Shown one piece after another: positions 33,501-43,486 of a DNA stretch of 64,000 bases. The DNA lies in assembly GCA_010405405.1 (NCBI GenBank), contig MU004239.1, positions 856,713 to 920,712 of the forward strand, given 5' to 3'. The position numbers and the translations under genes are program-made. How positions within the stretch are numbered: the first letter of the stretch is position 1; each line of letters opens with the position of its first letter. This stretch comes from Microthyrium microscopicum. Taxonomy: Eukaryota > Ascomycota > Dothideomycetes > Microthyriales > Microthyriaceae. The notes below the pieces were generated by a model. It was not told the DNA's origin. It saw only the letters and a program-made list of their open reading frames with translations, and did not search any database.

Positions 33501-34846
33501 ACTCCTTCGATCCACTTCATGGGGTTGACTGCCTTTTCAGCTCGTTTCCGGCCGAAAGTGTTGAAAGAGGCAGTCATGAATCCAGTTTCTGCCAGTGTCT
33601 GTCCAATGGGTGCCTTTCCCAGCTTGAAGGCTGCAGAGAGTAAGGCAGCACCTTGGGGACGGAGGGAGCCGCGAGTACTAGCGTCAAGATTTGGTTCTGA
33701 TTTGAGCTTTTCATCCCGAAAACTCTGGTATACCGCACCCAAGCGGGTAAGAACCAGCTTATTGCGAACTTCTTTGCCTTTTTCATGACCTACTGCATTT
33801 AGGTACTTTGGCTCCATTCTATGCAGGTGCAGATCTCGGTCGTAACCCCAAGAGATGAGCTGAAAGTCTCGGTTGTCCATGCCGTTCTCTACAGAGCCTC
33901 TCTGTCGCCAGAGAAACTCCTTGACAACTTCTTGATGGCCAGAGAAGGAATGAACTGGCTTTGTATAGCCATCTCTTGGGGCATCCATCTCCAATCTTCG
34001 GTCGTAGAGGTGAAGGTTAAAGTCTCCTCGTTGAGGCATTGCCAGTAATCCCCATCCAAACGGAGTGTGACGAGCGCGCCAGACAGGAAAGGAGGTTCTG
34101 ATCACCCGTTCTGGCTGGTCATTTGATTCCGAATAATCCCAGAATTTGATGGTACGATCCAGAGAACAAGTGACGATGCCGGTCTCCCTAGTCCGGTTCC
34201 AATCAATGCCGTAGATCTTGGTGGAGTGTGCTTCAATGGTTTTGAGCGGGTATGCTCCTTTTCTAGTATCCCAGATCTTCAGATATTTGTCATGTGAAGA
34301 AGCAATAATATGTTTGTTTTGACGATTCCACTTGACTTGAGTGGCTCCTGCATGCCAGTCGGCAAAGGTCATGGCCGGCTTTGCTGCATGTCGAAGATCC
34401 CAACAGTGAACATAGCTATCAACAGCACATGTCGCCAGCATTTCAGGATCATGAGCAGAAAAATTGATATCGGTAATGGCTCGAGAATGTGCATGGAGAA
34501 TATGCTCAATTGGGGCCTGGGTGGATGGCAGATTCAAGTTCCAGACCAGAGCCTTTTGATTCGATGTGCTGACAATCCAGTAGTCCTTGGAGGCGAAAGG
34601 AGACCACTGTACGTCGGCAACGTCCCATAGTGAATGATGAACCAAATGTCGTGGTTGTGAATATGGCAAATCCAGATCAACGATATGCAGGCCTTCGCGA
34701 CTAGCAAGGACAACATCGCGGCCGCTTGGGGATATGGAAGCGGATCCAACAGTATCGCTGACTCTAATCTGAACATCTTTGTCGAACGTTGGACTGTCGT
34801 AGGCAGAACGCCTGATGGGTCTATGGCCCTCCTGTTGTTCCATCAT
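30563..34846 (-). CDS. mtc5: SEA-complex WD40/RWD/RING protein (Mtc5/Sea3, WDR59 type)
   Basis: A single exon of 1427 residues. Mtc5/Sea3 is part of the SEACAT (GATOR2-like) arm of the vacuolar SEA complex, which acts upstream of TORC1. Residues about 60-380 hold WD40 repeats (for example SYVHCWDLRHA, YLKIWDTRKGA, TIKFWDYSE). An RWD domain lies near 475-590 (FRVHFEFPQDYPQHSTP, CLEAVITYLLGEKDLSE). Long Ser-rich acidic linkers separate these from the C-terminal RING-like zinc finger (CEICLERVHGLYGFCH, HIAHTECIESR, GCECAQEMLQNW). Two consecutive ATG codons open the frame. The family is usually 1100-1400 residues. It is divergent from ubc13. Confidence 0.9.
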   Translation of the reverse strand: MMEQQEGHRPIRRSAYDSPTFDKDVQIRVSDTVGSASISPSGRDVVLASREGLHIVDLDLPYSQPRHLVHHSLWDVADVQWSPFASKDYWIVSTSNQKALVWNLNLPSTQAPIEHILHAHSRAITDINFSAHDPEMLATCAVDSYVHCWDLRHAAKPAMTFADWHAGATQVKWNRQNKHIIASSHDKYLKIWDTRKGAYPLKTIEAHSTKIYGIDWNRTRETGIVTCSLDRTIKFWDYSESNDQPERVIRTSFPVWRARHTPFGWGLLAMPQRGDFNLHLYDRRLEMDAPRDGYTKPVHSFSGHQEVVKEFLWRQRGSVENGMDNRDFQLISWGYDRDLHLHRMEPKYLNAVGHEKGKEVRNKLVLTRLGAVYQSFRDEKLKSEPNLDASTRGSLRPQGAALLSAAFKLGKAPIGQTLAETGFMTASFNTFGRKRAEKAVNPMKWIEGVKISNRVSDDHRGSRIHVDTPEPLSEEFKEAGKRYRKVKFEKAEVHERVAVVTLHGPWGQDDKSEFFRVHFEFPQDYPQHSTPRIQIDKSTSAVADIIMQKLYEEVWAIADHYQSRGRGCLEAVITYLLGEKDLSESVMFLADGPDGPFTSPAEELSSDDEDGLGAEEDLEASGTILTGQSLPLPARCGAVWSGDGRLVCFFPPKALPPPAFSLDAIRMADRGRRLPKQFEGFGHLREESVDPKDRSGLSDDDEDKSTGSWTDTSSSSSSDDSEDIGKLPDHFKVPMAWRPSMLRSLQKPSSHSSGGVTRKADFSKEKAIISIHDFSDILPAKRALAEEYQMFGDGPKVCQHNSEVALRLGLPTLSAVWVLCREILYDDVPLEELDQHRRNDPILVLARRNVVRIKRKDSGLDLGFDEPDTVANAKLKGRVKWGNHPFASAWLIPKLFEHYELQADIQMLAMLSCVFCEPAAQEGINSALLALESEDLPIAVKAPAFSLDYFPSTEVAWSQFQERRLNAKLATPTPSQYTDYFGRQHTTFGSLGSSNGPWIGDLPTHPPTPYTGGHTPPLSRQDTIGSSLSTSPEPNNRISRRSNSSLSTAFASFSRPFTINMSSSPPVKRMTEADLSTSAPNSAFTLGLNTSYGSSPSSPILRRRSNARTASFATFDTQHYSSDEDSDELTDDDEEVPTMFDNAKALTPTIKVTLKNQHRFDDEGYASKPLLDPTESGDYVRYRTSYAHLLGRWQLHIAQAEILKFNGLTPYWPNEINLEERWDLPVHHSVVHFADSPASDFLKPSSTPRFARSLSAESGNSLDTSGAPRALDPTAAPFVPQPQLFQTHGHGGITTRLTHSSSQANFQELLSQNSSSSQHSSAGQIPEKFDTSQANQSSLWHRATNYARKGYDEKSLGDKSQGDKDVRVKLRSCEICLERVHGLYGFCHTGAHIAHTECIESRIKFQGDDVVYVGFGCECAQEMLQNW

Positions 34847-35352
34847 TTCTGATGGCTGAAACGCGCTTCACGGCTCCAACGCGTTGCCCTGTTCTCGCTC
34901 TCATCCCGGTTCGACCTGTGAAAGTGAAAACTGATGGTCAAATGATTGAACTTTCATGAAAAGTTGCTGTGAATCAAATGAGGCTCGCTCTCTGCATCTC
35001 AACTTTCAAAAGAGGTTGCTTACTTGGAGCTAGGCTGGATTTGTCATGGCGGGGCGGCCTCACTTTCTGGAACATGACATGGGAAGCAACGACGATGATG
35101 ATACCTTTTGATTGCTAACACCGCCCCTGTTCGCTCCTTCATCTTCTTCTCTTTCCAAGATTTGCTGAGAGACACCACGTGGATCCAAACCTTTCCTTCA
35201 AGTCTTCGGATCCTCAAATATTACAACCTCAAGCTTTCAAGGCTCATTCAGTCTTTGTGCTCAACCCGACCAAGCACAAGCACTTCAGCCTTCCTCTGCT
35301 ATATGACGATACTCTGATACACCATATTCCCAAGTACACCTCGCTCTTCACT
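34847..35352. other. Divergent promoter, mtc5 / ubc13
   Basis: About 500 bp between two conserved genes that point away from each other. No specific binding site is claimed. Confidence 0.5.
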
Positions 35353-35965
35353 ATGGCTCTCCCAAAGCGTATAATAAAGGAGACCGAACGCCTCATGGCC
35401 GAACCGTATGTGTCCCAATCCAAACCAGATCCACGAGCAAACAGCTGACTGGTCGTGCAACAGAGTTCCTGGAATCAGCGCCGTGCCCCACGATGACAAT
35501 CTCCGCTACTTCGATGTGACGATTGACGGTCCAACGCAGTCTCCGTATGAAGGTAGGTGATATATGGTGTGTACAAAAATCCTCTGACTGACTGGGATTG
35601 GTGCAGGCGGAACATTCAAACTCGAGCTCTTTCTTCCAGATGATTACCCCATGACTCCACCAAAAGTCCGGTTCCTTACCAAGATCTATCACCCAAACAT
35701 AGATCGTTTGGGACGAATCTGTCTCGACGTGCTGAAAGGTATGTTGATACACTAGTGTTGGGATCCGTCGCTAAAATGATGATGTATAGGCAACTGGTCG
35801 CCAGCTCTTCAAATCCGTACCATTCTGCTCTCCATCCAGGCTCTTCTTGGTGCTCCCAACCCGGATGATCCGCTCGCCAATGACGTGGCTCAGCAGTGGA
35901 AAGAAGACCAAAATACAGCCATCGCAACAGCCAAGGAGTGGACGGAGAAGTATGCCAAGGCATAG
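35353..35965 (+). CDS. ubc13: Ubiquitin-conjugating enzyme E2 N (Ubc13)
   Basis: Four exons (35353-35405, 35464-35552, 35607-35738, 35790-35965) give 149 residues. With Mms2 it builds Lys63-linked ubiquitin chains in error-free post-replication repair. It starts [18 protein letters not shown], then [16 protein letters not shown], the core [20 protein letters not shown] and the active-site region [19 protein letters not shown] (catalytic Cys in RICLD). It ends [19 protein letters not shown] and the C-terminal EKYAKA. Length and every core motif match Ubc13 orthologues. Confidence 0.97.
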
Positions 35966-36874
35966 AGCTGTTGACTTTGCTGAGTTGGGTTGGATAGGGG
36001 GGTAATGTTTGATGAACAGAAAGCAATCATGACGATTGTCATGATATGTAATAGATGATGCTATGGCTCCCAAGACAGTGGGTACTCATGCCAGTAGCTT
36101 ATGGGAATGACCGGCTTTTTTTCTTTTAGCAATTGTTCATTTTCATGTGTTTTTGAGCTTTTGTGTTTTGATGGTGTGTGAGGCAAGTGCCTCTTTTTGC
36201 TGTGCCTACTCAAGACATCAGTTTACACTTTACTAAACGGCAGGATAGGTACACTGGACTGCGCGAACGATGACTTACTGCAGAAGTGCTCCATCTCAAT
36301 GGAGACTTGTTCTCCTCGAAAGAGGGACGGCGCAACACCATCTCCTCCCACCGACTCATGCCTCCGCCGCACACTGATGGCCAGTTGCGGCGGTAGAGGG
36401 CGATGGTGTAGAGCCAGTGAGATTGGATGGTGCGCCCCGTCAAGCTGGAAACTGTCTTGGAGAGCATTGTTGTGTTGTTGGTGTTGTGGTAAGGGGCGGT
36501 GGGATGAGTTGGCAGTGAGGTTTGGCAGCTGGACTCAAGACTTGGCAGAAACGGGATGGGAACCTGCCTGAGTAAACAATGACAGCAACGTCAGGCACCA
36601 TATACTGCTCCTGGTTTAGTCAGACGCCCCTTTGATAACGTGCCGGCGTGTATGGAAGCAGTATTCAAGGTCATATGGTTGGAATTGAGCAGGTTGAATA
36701 CGCCATTGAGGAGGAGAAACTGGCAATCAGAACTTACCGCATCATGGCACGACATCAATCCGCTATTACGACAATCGCCATTGAGATTTGAGGCAGGAAA
36801 TACATTTTCTAATGCTCATGCTATGCACAAATGCCAGGTATTCATTCATCTTCGTCATTTCATCCTCAATCTCA
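35966..36874. other. Intergenic, between convergent genes
   Basis: 3' flanks of ubc13 (plus) and the MFS gene (minus). A 124-codon ORF at 36197-36571 has no recognisable features and is probably a chance ORF. Confidence 0.4.
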
Positions 36875-39315
36875 TCATCCAAGCTCCGAGCCACTTCCCA
36901 TACCACTCCTTGTGTACCCCAAATTTGAGCTCAACCTTCTAAACCCAACTCCTGTTCCAAGAGGCGTACTACTCCGTCGTCTAGGCCTCGTTGGTCTAAC
37001 CGCAGCTGACCCAGACCGACTAAGTCGCGGGCTAACCATGTTATCGCCTGGCGGCTGTAATGAAGAGTTCGTCAAAGAGGGCACCAATGGCCCGCCCTCA
37101 TCCTCCGTATCTGTGAACACTGATGATGCAATTGAGGTCGTTGGCTGAAGATGTGGGAATGATCGGCTTGGTTCGCGCGTCAGGAGAGGTCCAATCTCAT
37201 CTTCTGATTCTTCGTAGTCTGGAGAGGCTGAGGAGCCTTGCGTGTTCGTCCGGCCGAGTCTGACTGTGCGCTGGGAGATTGGTGAGGCTGGTGCATCGTC
37301 CTCGTCATCCGCAAAGTCGACCTCTTCTCCATCGGAGAGAGTATCTTCATCGTCGTTTCCAAAGCCATCGCCTTCTACTGCGCAATATAGTGGAACCCAG
37401 GCCAAGAAGCCTATGATAGCTAGCAGAGCAAATGGCGCGAGTAAAAAGTTGTTTTTGACACCCCATGTAAAAGCAATACCAGTAAGAGTGGGTCCGATCG
37501 CTCGACCGATTGCACCTACGGATGTTGCAATACCATTTACGGTTCCGAGGACTTTGAGAGAGCTAGCGGTGTTGGTGAGGAGAATGGTACAGCAGGGAAA
37601 GGCAAAGATTGAACATGCGGATTTAGACATCCATATTGCGAATAGTGCGATTTCAGCCAAGACTGGATCGTCGATCAAAGTTGTGAATGGAGTGATGAAG
37701 TATATGAATGGCAATATGCCCATTATCGCTCGGAGACAGGTTAAAGTTCCAAAGTATCGCGCGGTCGGAGGAAAGATGACGAATTGAACGAATACGCCGA
37801 CAAATCCGTTGATAGTGAACAGTACGCCGATTTGACCAGTATCTGTAGCTATTAGCCAATGAATGAACGGGTTGATAATGAGTTACTTACCGAGACCGAA
37901 TCCGCGATTGAAGAAGAAAGGGAGTGTTGGCTCTTTTACAACCTTTCCAGACTTGCGAAGTTAGCGAGATATTCATACATAAGAAGTCCTGTCTGTGATT
38001 TTTTATAGCATATCAGGTGGCAACTACTGAGTTTCAAGGTATTGACGGAAGTAAAAGAACTAGACTATACTTACTCTTGGATGATGAAGCAGCACTGATA
38101 TGATTTGATCAAATCCGGTATTATGCGTCGCCAAAATGGTATAGGCCAATAGGTATAGCGATGTTTGATACGTAAGAACCGAAGAATACGTTGGACGGGG
38201 CCCGTTCTCGCTTTTCTTGCTGCTTTTTGCATTTTCCAAATCTCGACTGACTACACGAGAATGACTTGGGGAATGCGTTGGGACAGCGGTGTACACAGGT
38301 TGTCTAGATATCGCACGCTTCAAACGAGACGCACTGGAGCGAACAGCAAGAACAATGTTTCGTCCAATGACAAGTCCCCAATCAGGTTTGTTGCGGCGTG
38401 ATTCCAGTGTTTCTTGAAGAAAGAGAATGCCAATGGTGATGCCAATGAGAAAGAAGGAAGCGCTCACGATGTTAGGAAGTGCATATGGAAACCTCCAGAG
38501 TAAAGATCCACCAGCTGAGGTATCTTCCGGAGATCGACGAAGTGGATTGGCAAGCGCTCCTCCGATACTTGGCCCAATTACACTACCGACGCTATAGACT
38601 AAAGGCATAAGACTAAATGCTCTTGGTTGAAGCTCCTAGAAGTATGTGAGTAAGTTTGAAGATAGGGAGAATAAGATTATAGTGTACCTTCCAGGGGCAT
38701 AGTTCTAAGGTAAAGTTGTTAGCATATATCATTCAAAGCGTATGATTAACACAATTGGGCATGGAAAGAGCTTTGTTCTTTTCTATGAAGATACTCCAGA
38801 AGATCATTCAATGAGCTCAAACCATGCCCGAATTGTACATGATGACTATCAACCGGGATCTTACCGGCTATCATTGTGCGAATGATTCCAACATTTCCAT
38901 TCCCAGCTCCAGACAACGCTCTCGCCGTAAGTGCCATTGGCAAATTCGTTGAGAAGCCCCATAGCAAGCTCGTCAACATGGTATTGAGTAGTCCCAATAG
39001 TATGACAGGCTTCCGTCCAAAACGATCCGAAGCTCTTCCCCATGCAATTGCAGTAAAGCACTGCGCCAAAGAGAATATAGCAGCTGCGGTGCCCGTCCAA
39101 AAGCCAACGTCGGCTGGATCTACTCTAGGGAAACTTTGGATCATCGCAGGCAGGTAGGGAAAGACAGAGGTCATAGCGATCGGCTCGGAAAAGCGCACCA
39201 GTGCTATAATACGTTAGCAATGTGTAGTAAAATCGCGAAGCTCAATCATACCCAAGATACTGAACTGCTGCCATGGCAGTTTTGGCTCACGCCGCTTTGC
39301 TGTAGAACGTGGCAT
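36875..39315 (-). CDS. MFS transporter (DHA1/ZIFL-like) with long acidic tail
   Basis: Six exons (39315-39252, 39203-38865, 38704-38688, 38635-38075, 37942-37891, 37842-36875) give 666 residues. It is a 12-TM proton-coupled exporter; the substrate is unknown. It starts MPRSTAKRREPKLPWQQFSI. TM1 is RFSEPIAMTSVFPYLP, and the loop 2-3 motif A is GRASDRFGRKPVILLG. Exon 3 is a 17-nt micro-exon coding ELCPWK, needed for the conserved MIAELCPWKELQPRAF. The fifth exon's acceptor could also lie 9 nt upstream without a frame change. After the last TM (FALLAIIGFLAWVPLYC), a cytoplasmic tail of about 170 residues is rich in Asp/Glu/Ser and Thr-Pro. Confidence 0.88.
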
Positions 39316-39699
39316 GGCTGGGGATATGAACAGTGAGAGAGAGGCAAGTTCATGGATCCAGAGGTAGAACACCCTGATACAACGTCGAAAACACACGCGA
39401 TAGAGCCTCAATGATTAGGAGAGCGAAGGCAGAGGTTTATTGCTTCGTTAAAAGCATGTCGTCACACGAGAAAGAGCTAAAGTGCCAGTGGTTGAAACGG
39501 ACGGAGAAAAGACCAAATGCAAACCGCCAAAAATCGACCAGCCATCCATGATTCAACTTCACCCCGCAAGACCAAAAGGAACAACTTATCGTACTTTTTG
39601 TTAAACATGCGTGCACCTAAGCCCGTGGTAAGACATTCTATAACAAGCCTAATTGACACGTATAGAAATCAGCCTCGCGAGCTTAGATTTGCCAAGTTT
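39316..39699. other. Promoter side of the MFS gene, grading into AT-rich block
   Basis: Ordinary composition at the left. From about 39620 it becomes progressively TA-rich. Confidence 0.4.
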
Positions 39700-40640
39700 A
39701 GGCGCCCTTCTACGTTAACTATAGTATAAACTACTACTAAACTATTATTAAGGATTAATAGTGTTAACTACTAAATCTCTAGCTTAATAAATACTAAACT
39801 AGTTTCTTTATTACTTAGACTTTCTTAGTAATATTTTAATATAATATTACTATATAAAGCTTTAAAGAATTTAAGTTAAATATATAAATAGACTTCTTAA
39901 TAAATATAGCTAAGCCTTATATTTTTATACTTAGTTCTATTATCTTAATAGTACGTATTAATAATATTAACTACTTTTATAATACTAATAATATATTATA
40001 AACTAAAAAAATTAATAATATAATAAAATATTAAATATTTATTAGATATTTATTTTAGTAATTATTATTCTTTTACTTTTTTATTTTTAGAAAGTTAGTA
40101 AAGTAGAGATATAAAGTAATTTAAGTTATATAATATATATATTATATATTAAGCTATTACTTAGCTTTATTAAATTTTATTATAATTCTTTAAAAAAATA
40201 AGTAATAAAACTTAGACTATATTTCTTATATAATTTAGTACTTTAATCTTAATATTATTATTATATCTATTTACTATTAAGAAAAAATATCTTTTTTAGT
40301 AATACTAAAATATAAGTAATAATATTTATTTTAGTTTTATTACTACTTTAAATAAACTAGAGTAGAAGCTTAAATAAATTAAGGCCTAAATAGTATAATA
40401 TATAAACTTAGCTTTTAGTCTTCTCTAATAAACCTAATATTATATTATTTAGTACTAATTTTATTAAAGCTTTTACTAGCTCTATTTTACTTATATTTAA
40501 CTATATTTTATTCTTTTAAATAATTATAGCATTAAGCTAAGATAACTAATTTAAAAAAGTCCTATTTTTACCTAGCTAAATAATATTACTTTTAGCTTAA
40601 CTAATAAAATAAAATATAATTTTTTTAAAACTAAAATAGC
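39700..40640. repeat. AT-saturated block, RIP-like relic
   Basis: About 940 bp made almost wholly of A and T, dominated by TA/TTA/TAAT words. G and C are rare and CA/TG dinucleotides are nearly absent, while the flanks have ordinary composition. This is the signature of a repeat heavily hit by repeat-induced point mutation (C-to-T at CpA). The original element and family can no longer be told. There is no open frame. Confidence 0.75.
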
Positions 40641-40671
40641 AAAGGAGCGATCAAAGAAACAAGAAGCTCGC

Positions 40672-42485
40672 ATGCTTAGTCTACGTAATGCGTTATATGT
40701 CGTCTGCTGTGTTGGCCAGTACGAATTCTTGGGGCCTGATGATCGTACGAAAGACGACCTGGAAGTCCAAGAAGTTCCTGCGAAGCTTGAATTAGAGCGA
40801 AGACGAAACAGAGCACTTCTGCTGGGCTTGCTATTGCCACTTTGTGACTCTCAGATGCAATACCCTACTGCTTTGATGGAATTGATTCAAAAATCAAGCA
40901 TCAAAAACAGTAATGAGGGGGGGACTACGATAAAGTGGAAAAGTAAAGAGATGCAACAAATGATTGCTTCACTGACACTGTTACTTACTCATATCAGCCA
41001 TCAGTTACATCTTTTACGACGTCGTGAAATGTATCCGCTGGTTATAAGCATAGCTTGGTTCATTGTGGCTTTTATCGTTGGAGTCTATCAGAGCTTCGGC
41101 CAGCTGGGAAACTATACAGTCGCCCACTCTCTTGCTGTCGGTCTCCTCGTCAGTTTCCTACCTGTCCTGGTTCTCTTATCCGTTGCGGACCGGAACCCAA
41201 ATGGTGTAGAGCGCTGTACGGTTCGTACACCTTCGATTATTTCTGATTATAACGTCTTATGCTGATGTCGTCTATCACAGCAACTTATCGAAAGGTGGAT
41301 GTATAACGTGGATGCGATACTTGAGCATTACATCGGGCTCGAAAACAGTAAACCCTCGTGGTGGACCGAAGAAACCGACATCAGATTGATTCTTGGTGAA
41401 TATGTCGGATAGGGAAGATATCTTCGCTACGCGGGGGCTGGAGACTACCTTATGAATCAGATCTCCTCTCTAACTGGCGGGGAATCCGCAATAAGAGCCA
41501 TTGATTCAAAATGCCTTGACCAAATGCCACAAGAGATCAGAAAGCGTCGGAAGAGCTGGTGGCTTTGTTGGATCGCAGGGGAGACCATCGTTAACGTCGC
41601 TATATTTGCAGCCTTCACTGTCACATTCAACACACCTACCATTGGATTCGGCTGTTGTGCCCTCTCATATACTCTACAGGCTGCTCTGAGCACAGTCAGC
41701 TGGATCATCATTGGGATCAGTCCCCGTCCAGCGGAGTGGCAGCGTTGCATTTCTTTGCTATTCAACACCATCTCAGCATGTTTTCTCATTTTACTCATGA
41801 TGTTTCAGGTAAGGTGGGCGTAAAGTATAGACATGCATGTTTCTGACTGCTACAGACTGCTGGTATCTATAACAGCTGCTTTTGCCAATCTTCTCTCATC
41901 GGTAGCAAATTTTACGGCGGTCTAGGACATTTCGGTGGATATGTTCAGTATGCTTCACCAGCCTTTTATGAAAAAGCCTATCATGTGGATAGATTCTGGA
42001 AATCAGCCACTGTTTTCGGGACTATCAACTGCGTAGGCTGGTCTATGTACGCCTTTCATGCTTGGAACAAAAGCAGACCACTTTGGGATGAATACTGGGG
42101 TCATGAGCTTGAAAAGGCCTTACCAGCTAGAAAACGAAGTCTCGCTGCTTTACTTGGTCGAGGCAGCAATCATAGTAAGTATGAAATCGACCCAGAAGTT
42201 CTGTCTTTGCAAGAGCAATCACGAGAACATGCTCTGAGAGATGAGAAGGCATCTCGCCATCCGAAACCACAAGATCAGGAAGTGCATATTGCGAATGAAG
42301 ACCAACAACAGGTAGCGTCAATTTCGGACCGCTTCGAGCCCGACACAAACTCTCAGCAGCCAGTGGAGAGAAAAGATTCGGTAGTACGTTTCCAGGAGGA
42401 CCAGACGGGCAGTCTCTCTGTGGATTTGGAAGCAAACACTGGAGTTGAGCTCTGCATAGGTCTGTACGAATGGCTTAGTGGATAG
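40672..42485 (+). pseudogene. Multi-TM membrane protein gene, damaged beside the AT block
   Basis: Exons 40672-41220, 41281-41808 and 41856-42485 keep one frame (569 codons), except for a TAG at 41410-41412 in the context EYVG-stop-GRYLRYAG, where CAG (Gln) would fit. The first usable codons (LRNALYVVCCVGQYEF) start about 30 bp after the AT-saturated block, so the 5' end of the gene appears lost or destroyed. Hydrophobic helices are seen at about residues 120-165, 230-300 and 355-375, and the C-terminal 130 residues are charged. It resembles a large family of uncharacterised multi-TM proteins common in leotiomycete and sordariomycete genomes; the function is unknown. The first intron uses a GTTCGT donor. 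Confidence 0.6.
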
Positions 42486-43486
42486 GAGATCAAGTAACTA
42501 CGTTGGGTACTGAAGTATCTAAGATACTTATCCTTCTTGTCTTAACTTTCCAACAGCAATATAGATGCCTGTTACTAAAAACGAAAGTCTTAATTAGACT
42601 GAAATGAACGTTATGTCTTTAGTAGCTTGTTTCTCGTGCTTCGCGGTAGACCCCATACTTCTGGGTAGGTACTTGTCTAATTTTCACAATTGTCCTAACA
42701 GAAATCCTGCTATGACGATAGGCATCGCGATCATTTTACCTACAAAGGGTATTGCTTTTGTGACCTTGGAATCGAAACCTCATATAAACACTTCTATTAA
42801 TATACTATATTCGTCATACAGCACATTTGGCATGAGAGACTTATGTTATCTGAGGTTGGTCATAAGCTGTAAGATGTAGACAGGTTCAAAGTGCTGACAG
42901 CTTTTCGTTATGTGCTATCGCCTGATATAAATATAGAACTAGATGATCCTTGCCTCAAGGAGCGGGCCGTTAACCGGAAGAAGAACCGGATTGACCAATG
43001 ATTTCACCTTGTCTGACTCCTAGTGCTGTGCGGTGACCAAATCTGGCTAAGATATGGTGAACGAAAAATTTCATTGCGTGCTGAAAGCGATATGTTGTCT
43101 CATACACTTTTCTTCTGGTACTTCGTAAATATCAAGTGATTTTGCAGCTTGTGTCGTTAACATTGTGTACTGTAGGAGGTACATACTCCGGGTGACTTGT
43201 CTGCTGATTTCTTCTTGTGCGTTAATGGATCACATTTTGAACAAACGATTTCAACGTTAGATATCAAATTCCTGAGCACTATCCCGATCAATCGAACATG
43301 CTTTGATTCAGACGGCTAATGTTCTCCAGTCCAAAGTCTAATCATAGACAAACCCACTTACCTTCTGGATTCCAGTGGCACCGATTGTTTCTCTTAGTCG
43401 TCAATCGTAACAGGCTTGGACGACATCAGATATCAAAACCAAAACCATTTAACGCTGCAAAAGGCAGTTGCCTCAACTCATACAGA
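42486..43486. other. Intergenic
   Basis: No supported feature. It contains the presumed promoter of the downstream MFS gene. The open frame continues upstream of 43487 to 43319, but that part does not look like a transporter N-terminus. Confidence 0.4.

Noticed and set aside
43319-43486. Longer N-terminus for the DHA2 transporter
   Set aside because: The in-frame extension lacks the features of transporter N-termini and the ATG at 43487 gives the expected short acidic tail.
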